Below, piece after piece: positions 58,257-64,000 of a DNA stretch of 64,000 nucleotides. Both the position numbers and the translations under genes were made by a program. Position 1 is the first letter of the stretch. Every line of letters begins with the position of its first letter. Source of the DNA: Polaribacter ponticola (GTDB lineage Bacteria; Bacteroidota; Bacteroidia; Flavobacteriales; Flavobacteriaceae); contig NZ_JAOSLC020000003.1 in assembly GCF_026191475.2 (NCBI RefSeq), positions 2,384,487 through 2,448,486 on the forward strand, in the 5' to 3' direction. The notes beneath the pieces were generated by a model. That model was not told where the DNA came from. It saw nothing but the letters and a program-made list of their open reading frames with translations, and searched no databases.

Positions 58257-60424
58257 CTTGCTGTAACTGTAATATCAATAGTATTTGTTAAACCAACAGA
58301 ATTAACTACTGTTAATCTAATAACATAATCCCCTGCTAAATTTATATAACCACTATTTGTAAAACGAGTTATAGAATGAACTGTATTTTGAGATTGAAAA
58401 ATACCAGAGGCATTTCCATCAGGACTACTTAATACTTCCCATCCAAAGGTTAAATCTAAACTTTGAGGATCGGTTGAATTGTTTGCATAAATATCTATAT
58501 AAAATGAACTTGGAAAACCAAATTGACCTATAGAAATTGATGCATTGAATTGTGTAACAAGTGTTGTTACAGAAGAAAAAGAAGAAGTAAAAGCTACAGG
58601 AGGTAAATAAGTAGTGTTACCAGATCCATCATCTACTACTAAATTAAAGTCTGGATAACTTTTTAATTTAAAGAGGCGAAATTTAACGCTTTCAAATAAT
58701 GAATTGAGATTTGTTCTTTGCAGATTATGTACTAAAAATGAATTGTTGTAAAACCAAATAATACTTTCTGAATTCAATTTAGAAGACACATAGATAGGTA
58801 ATTTTAAAGTTTGATTATACTCTTCTGAATTTAAAAGCTGAAACATCCAACGTCTTAAAAACAAGTGAATAAAACCTAATCTAGAGTATAAATTTTCTCC
58901 ATCATTTATTAAAGGTTTAGCATTTGCATTGCTCTCAAAAAACAAAATAGAATTACTTTCTTGATTACAAACTGCTGGTTGACCTTCAATAAATAGTGAC
59001 TTTAATGGTTGTAAAGGCATTGTAAATTCAGTATAACCAATTGCTGAAGGTATGAACTCTCCTTTCTTATTCATATAAAGTGTTTCTCCATCATCAAAAG
59101 AAATCTTATACCCTAACGATTTATTTAACTTTCTTGGAATAGATTTTGTCATATATTTTGATAAATCTATTTGTTCAATTGAAGTTTGTGTTGAGTTAAA
59201 GAAGTTAAACTTAACTGTTTTTGTAGGTTCATCAAAAACAGATGTTAAAGACATACTTTCTTTTAAATCTGAAATGTATTCTCCAACACTTTTATCTGGT
59301 AGTAAATCTTTTAAATCAATAAAATCTTTATACAAAGGCCTTTCAGTTCCTGTTATTTCATAATCTCCTTCAAGAGAGTTTTTTGTATTTGATGAACAAA
59401 TAACTCTTATCTCTAAATCTTTACCAACATCCGCTGCTGCAACATGTATTTCAGCATTTATACTTTTATCAAAAGTGCTATTATCATTATTTCTTGCTAT
59501 AGCGGCATCTGCTAATTGATTGTCAAAATAAACCTGAATATAGAACTCTTCGTTTGCAACAGTAAAAGAACCTTTTACATTTAATTCTATAGAATAGGAT
59601 CCTTTTGAGTATAAAGCAAAAATTCTTACATACTTATTATAGGTTACAGTAGATGGAGAATATCCAGAAATATTAGATTGACTTAACGTTACTGTTAAAT
59701 TGTTGTTTAAGAAGTAATCTTTATTAGTGTAAAAAATAGAATTATTATGATATTGTAATGCTTTGCTAATAGATGCGTGCGTGTTAAAATCTCCTAAAAC
59801 AGTATAATCTATTTGAGAAAATATAAATTTCACTATTTCCTTCACATAAATAAAAGGTCGTATTTCACTCATCTGTTTTACTTCAATTCCAAAAGATGTT
59901 TTTAATGATTTTTCAAAATCTCCATTGGTGTTTTTATTTAAAAACTTCAAATTTGAGCCCCAATCATTGTCTTTATAGATTTCTGGATGATATACTTCAG
60001 AAAAATTAATTAAAGTATCTGGATAATCTTTTGCAATAGTATCTTTTGCATATTGGTAAATATCATTGCCTATATTTAAAACAGGCCAAGGCAACATTTT
60101 TAGAGGGATATCAAATATTGTTAATTTATCTGGACTGTAGTAAAAAATTGATTTTATACTATTATCAATATTCAAAATCATTAGTTCAGCATCGTAATAC
60201 CTATCATTTCTAAATAAAAAGCCTGTAACAACATTATTACCATCTACACTATTATGAGAGCTTACAAATTCAAAAAAAGGAATAAAGCCTCGTTCGTTTG
60301 GTATGTTAAAAGGAAATGATTGTTGTTTAATCAAATCTTTTTCAAAGAAAGAATTTTCATCAGAAAAAGTAATGTCTAAATTAGAAAGGTCTAATCTAAA
60401 ATCCTCTGTAATAAATATTGTCAT
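58253..60424 (-). CDS. Phage tail-tip or baseplate-like structural protein
   Basis: 723 residues without signal peptide. The start MTIFITEDFRLDLSNLDITFSDENSFFEKDLIKQQSFPFNIP is typical of large proteins found behind the tape measure gene in Bacteroidota siphoviruses. The C-terminal 90 residues (TFGWEVLSSPDGNASGIFQSQ, TNSGYINLAGDYVIRLTVVN) form a PKD/Ig-like domain likely to be exposed. The first 29 nt overlap the upstream gene. The exact role (hub, tip or receptor binding) is inferred from order. Confidence 0.68.
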   Translation of the reverse strand: MTIFITEDFRLDLSNLDITFSDENSFFEKDLIKQQSFPFNIPNERGFIPFFEFVSSHNSVDGNNVVTGFLFRNDRYYDAELMILNIDNSIKSIFYYSPDKLTIFDIPLKMLPWPVLNIGNDIYQYAKDTIAKDYPDTLINFSEVYHPEIYKDNDWGSNLKFLNKNTNGDFEKSLKTSFGIEVKQMSEIRPFIYVKEIVKFIFSQIDYTVLGDFNTHASISKALQYHNNSIFYTNKDYFLNNNLTVTLSQSNISGYSPSTVTYNKYVRIFALYSKGSYSIELNVKGSFTVANEEFYIQVYFDNQLADAAIARNNDNSTFDKSINAEIHVAAADVGKDLEIRVICSSNTKNSLEGDYEITGTERPLYKDFIDLKDLLPDKSVGEYISDLKESMSLTSVFDEPTKTVKFNFFNSTQTSIEQIDLSKYMTKSIPRKLNKSLGYKISFDDGETLYMNKKGEFIPSAIGYTEFTMPLQPLKSLFIEGQPAVCNQESNSILFFESNANAKPLINDGENLYSRLGFIHLFLRRWMFQLLNSEEYNQTLKLPIYVSSKLNSESIIWFYNNSFLVHNLQRTNLNSLFESVKFRLFKLKSYPDFNLVVDDGSGNTTYLPPVAFTSSFSSVTTLVTQFNASISIGQFGFPSSFYIDIYANNSTDPQSLDLTFGWEVLSSPDGNASGIFQSQNTVHSITRFTNSGYINLAGDYVIRLTVVNSVGLTNTIDITVTAS

Positions 60425-61460
60425 TTTCTGAATATTTAAATGTTAGTGTTTCTTTTTGAGTGTAATTATCAGTTTCAAAAGGCATAATTTTTTGAGATAG
60501 TTTTTTAGTTAACTTCTTAAGAGTTGGAAGCTCATATATATTAAATGACCTTAACAAATCTACTATCATATTGTACTTAAACTCGTCTCTAATATATCCA
60601 GTATCTATAATAACTTCTTCTTTTTCTTCTGTAACATTAGTGCTAGAAATAGATTTATTGTTAACTACAAAAATATTTTCTGAAGATTTAAACGAAATAG
60701 GATACTTTTTTTCTCCTGTAAATTCTATAGAAGTTAAAGTTCCGTAAGAATTTTGATAAAAAAATAAAGAATGATCTACTTCTGGAGGCAAAACGTAAAA
60801 CTCACCAAAATTAAAAACTGAATTATCAGAAAAAACTAATGATAAAGTAAAAGAATCAATGTTGGTTCCTATTACTTTATCTACAGGAATAAACAATGTA
60901 TGTAGCTTTTTTGATGATGTATAACTAGGTAGATTAATTTCAGATATTACACCGTTGATTTCTAATCGAACTTTAACAGGAAATAATGTAGCATAAAAAG
61001 AAAAAGATAGTAGATTTTTTAAAGTAGTAGATGTGGATTGTTTTATTGGTAAAAAGTATTTACCTGCATCAACTACATTGCTGAAATTCACAAAATTTAC
61101 ATCTCCTAAAACCATAGAAAAGTTTATAGTTTTAGTATCTAGTTCAGTGTTGTTTTCCATTTCTTTTAAAACACAAGTAATAGCAGCGATATCAAAAGAA
61201 GTAAAATTAAAATCGGTAACATCAATTTCAGATACTTCTAATTTTTGAGTTATAATCGAATGTATATAGTTTTCAAAATATAATTCTGCTTCATTGTTAA
61301 AAAAAGGAATTTCAAAATTATGATTCCAATTAAATGCATCAAAAACAACAGATAGTTCTACTTTTAAAAAGTTAGCATTATTTACAGTAGCAACTAAAAT
61401 TTTATTGTTTTCTAAAGTACCGTATAATTTATTCTCTTCGTAATTTCCTAAATAGTTCAT
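60396..61460 (-). CDS. Phage structural protein, unknown
   Basis: 354 residues, soluble and beta-rich (MNYLGNYEENKLYGTLENNKILV; VRLEINGVISEINLPSYTSSK; SFTLSLVFSDNSVFNFGEFYVLPPE). I recognise no named family. It lies 3 nt after the tape measure gene and overlaps the next by 29 nt, so a distal tail protein role is plausible by position. Confidence 0.62.
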   Translation of the reverse strand: MNYLGNYEENKLYGTLENNKILVATVNNANFLKVELSVVFDAFNWNHNFEIPFFNNEAELYFENYIHSIITQKLEVSEIDVTDFNFTSFDIAAITCVLKEMENNTELDTKTINFSMVLGDVNFVNFSNVVDAGKYFLPIKQSTSTTLKNLLSFSFYATLFPVKVRLEINGVISEINLPSYTSSKKLHTLFIPVDKVIGTNIDSFTLSLVFSDNSVFNFGEFYVLPPEVDHSLFFYQNSYGTLTSIEFTGEKKYPISFKSSENIFVVNNKSISSTNVTEEKEEVIIDTGYIRDEFKYNMIVDLLRSFNIYELPTLKKLTKKLSQKIMPFETDNYTQKETLTFKYSENDNIYYRGF

Positions 61461-61463
61461 TTT

Positions 61464-64000
61464 TTAACTTCTGGTATTATTAAAAATATCTTCGTGTTCC
61501 TGGTCAATTTCTTTTTGCCTTAAAAAATCCTCGTAATCCTTTACTACATAACCTTTAAATCCTGCATCAAGCTTTGAGTCTAACTTCAATAAAAGGCTCA
61601 TTAACATTTGGTTCGTTTCATTGTTAGCTGAAGTTTCATTACTATCTTCATCATCAAAAATTGGAGCAGGTGTAGAAGAAGTTGTAGATAAGCCTCCATC
61701 AAAAAAGCCAGGGCCTTTTAAACGTTCACGTTCTAAATATTGAATTGTTGGTGCATAACGTGGGCTTTCGGTCATCCATTTTGGAGAAACCCATTCGTTT
61801 ATATGATAAGGACCATTAGGAGTATCCATTGCAACTCCATCTTGATAATCATAACGAATTGCTTTATCTCCTGTAAACCCTCCTTGATATTCGTTATTAT
61901 ATGAGTTTTTTAAGTGAACATTATTTTCGTTAGAAGAGTGGGTTTCTGTCTTTTGGTTTTTAAGTTCTTTCTTATTATAAGAATTCGATGTGCGTGAATT
62001 TGAACTATAATAGTTTTTCTGATAATTAGTACTGCTATTTCTGTTATATCCTCCTTGATAATAACCAGTATCTACTTTAGCTGTTTTAGTATTTTTAATC
62101 TGATTTACTCTTGCTAAACCAGCAGATGTTGCTGCAATAGCTGCTGCAATACCTAAAGGAACACCAATAATAGGTATTTTTGAAAGTGATGTAAACGCAG
62201 ATTGAGCACCTTCGTAAGTACTCATTACTGCTTCAGATATCTTCATCGCTTTCCAACCAGCTGAACCTTTATTAAAAGCTTCTGCTGCTTGACCTAAACC
62301 CTGCTTTATATTTCCAACTTTTTGTTGTTCTGTAAGTTCAGACCATTCTACTTCTTCTTTTTTAGCTTTCTTTTTACCTTTATCAAAAGCAGTATCTACT
62401 CTTTTTTGTTTAAGATTGTATTTTTTGCGAATTACTTCTTTTAATTTTTCTGCACCTTCTACAGCTTCTACTTTTGCAAGCTCTTTATCTCTTTCAATTT
62501 TTAATTCTTCTGTAGCAATCCATTTTGCTTTATCTAATAAAATTAAAACACGTTCTTGTTCAGTTGAAGCTGCTGCTGCATCTCGTTCAAACTTTTGAGA
62601 TTCTTCTTCTATTCTGTTTTCTTCTTCAATAGTTTTTACACGCTCTTTAAATTCTGCATCACGTAATAATTTTAATTCTTTACGTTCTAAATCTTGTGCA
62701 GCTTCTAACTCTTTTATTTTGTTGTGATGCTGAACTAATTCCTCTTCAGATAATAAAGATTCTTCGGCTTTAGACAACACAAATTTTTCTTTTAGTTTAG
62801 CATACTTATTATCTATACCTTGTAATTCACGCTCAACACCTTGTTTTTGTTTTAGCTCACGTTCTTCTTGTATTTTTTTAAGAAGTACATCTAATTCTTC
62901 TTCTGATTTTTGAATTAACTCTTTCTTTTTTGCTGATAGTTTTTTTGGTTTTCAAGTTCTTTATTATCTACAATTGGTTTTACTGTTTTTTTATCTTCTG
63001 CTTCTTGGATTTCTCCTGCACCAGAAACAGAATCGAAATGCTCTTTTAGAATTGCACCTCTTGCTTTTTGTTGAATTTCATCAATTTTATCGCCAATTTT
63101 TCCATATTCATCTAAAGCACCAGTAGCAGAATTTTTAATAGAACTACCAAATTTTGTAAACGATTCTCCAACACCTTTAAAGTTTAAATCTTTTAAATTT
63201 GTCCAAGCATCGCCTAAATATTTAAATGCACCAATAATTTCTAAAGCCGTTTTAACCAATATTTTTTTAGTTTCAGTAAAACGCATTGGTAAATTTTGGA
63301 AAGCCAATTTTAAATCAGAGAAACCAAGCTTTACTTGTAAAAACCAATTTTGAAAATAATGTACAATTGCTCCAACTGATTTATAAAAAAAGGTTTTTGT
63401 TTTTGTCCAAACAATAGAAACATCATTAGAGAATTTTGCGTAATTGTCAGATTTTAAAGCATCATCTTGTGCCTGTTTTAATTCTAAATGAGCATCAGAT
63501 AAACGCTTCATTTCTGTTTGCACTGGTGTTAACGCAGCAGCTTGTTCATTTAAAGCTTGATTGTAAACTTCTAATACTTTTTGAGATCCTGCAATGTCTT
63601 CTCCAGCCGATTTAAAAACATCTGCTGTTAATTGGGCATATTGTTGTACGTTTAATTTTGCTGTTTGAGTTTCTTTGGCAATTAATTTAATAGCATCTTT
63701 TGTAGTGATAGAGCCATCAGAAATATTTTTAAATAGTTTTTTAGTAAATTTTTCTCCAAAAGCATTTTCTAAAGCTTCTTTTGTAGAATTAGTTTGCTCA
63801 GTTAAAGCTGTATCTACTTCGTGAATGGAATCTATAAATTTATCTTTATACAATCCGTTTTCATAAGCTTTATTAATTAAGTCTATATTTTCTTTAGCAG
63901 TAAAACCAGCCTTTGCTAAAATTGGCGAAAACTCAATAACAGAATCTGTAAACTCTTTGTTGGCACTTGCACCTCTTACATAACTATCTTCTATTAAATC
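61464..64000 (-). pseudogene. Phage tail tape measure protein, N-terminus beyond window (one homopolymer frameshift)
   Basis: At least 845 residues of one frame, open to base 64000. The N-terminal visible part (SIHEVDTALTEQTNSTKEALENAFGEKFTKKLF, TAKLNVQQYAQLTADVFKSAGEDIAGSQKVLEVYNQAL) matches the TP901-type tape measure minor tail pattern. A long charged coiled coil follows, then a hydrophobic segment (IPIIGVPLGIAAAIAATSAG) and a low-complexity Ser/Asn/Tyr region. The break is at T7 62940-62946; one added base joins NKELENQKK to LSAKKKELIQK. Sets tail length in siphoviruses. Confidence 0.75.

Larger units (their letters stand above)
56974..64000. mobile_element. Left part of an integrated prophage, right end outside the window
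   Basis: An integrase gene directly behind an intact tRNA-fMet, followed by a leftward block of phage-like genes (tail tape measure, two structural proteins) with overlapping ends. The element runs past base 64000, so its right attachment site cannot be seen. The tail-side end of the structural operon faces the integrase. Confidence 0.78.

Overview
The window is chromosomal DNA of a low-GC member of the Flavobacteriaceae (Bacteroidota), plausibly a marine genus such as Polaribacter or Tenacibaculum. The evidence is the strongly AT-rich composition, -7 boxes of the Bacteroidota type (TAnnTTTG), type IX secretion sorting domains, the protein families (GSCFA, DUF6498, TPR histidine kinases, MerR next to an M23 peptidase) and an initiator tRNA of Bacteroidota type. 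No named strain can be given from sequence alone.

Layout. 1-2.9 kb: gpmI (partial), an aromatic amino acid hydroxylase and a rhodanese. 2.9-14.4 kb: a signalling and envelope cluster read leftward: one LuxR-type response regulator, two paralogous TPR sensor kinases, secreted or lipoprotein genes of unknown function, a PQQ-like propeller and a DUF6498 membrane protein. Five copies of an 18-bp palindrome (consensus near ATACGGCANNTGCCGTAT) sit 47-59 nt before the start codons of five transcription units here, including the response regulator. This looks like an undescribed local regulon and is my main finding. 14.4-19.4 kb: GSCFA, alaS, M23 peptidase, MerR regulator. 19.5-26.0 kb: a fatty-acid operon with two acyl-CoA dehydrogenases, an ACAD11/LvaA-like kinase and two SDRs, with palindromic repeats between genes. 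26-29.2 kb: LemA/TPM cluster, a lipoprotein and DUF423. 29.2-37.3 kb: a metallophosphatase/outer-membrane barrel fusion, MobA-like and XdhC proteins, an alpha/beta hydrolase-OsmC fusion, MsrA and an aldo/keto reductase. 37.4-40.2 kb: a compact redox operon msrB-msrA-glutaredoxin-selO. 40.4-44.0 kb: an HD-PycTM (Pycsar effector-like) gene facing a large GAF protein. 44-56.7 kb: der, SIMPL, T9SS-secreted proteins, a response regulator with a non-phosphorylatable receiver, a 2165-residue repeat adhesin and era. 56.9 kb to the end: initiator tRNA, then a tyrosine integrase and tail genes of a prophage that runs off the window.

Frame quality. Eleven genes are broken by fifteen frameshifts, every one at an A/T run of 6 or 7. 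Thirteen are repaired by adding one base and two by removing one. Most likely these are homopolymer length errors in the sequence; I annotate the restored genes over their full span, as type pseudogene, and give each site. Start codons were moved to internal ATGs where the longest frame used TTG or GTG or overlapped a promoter.
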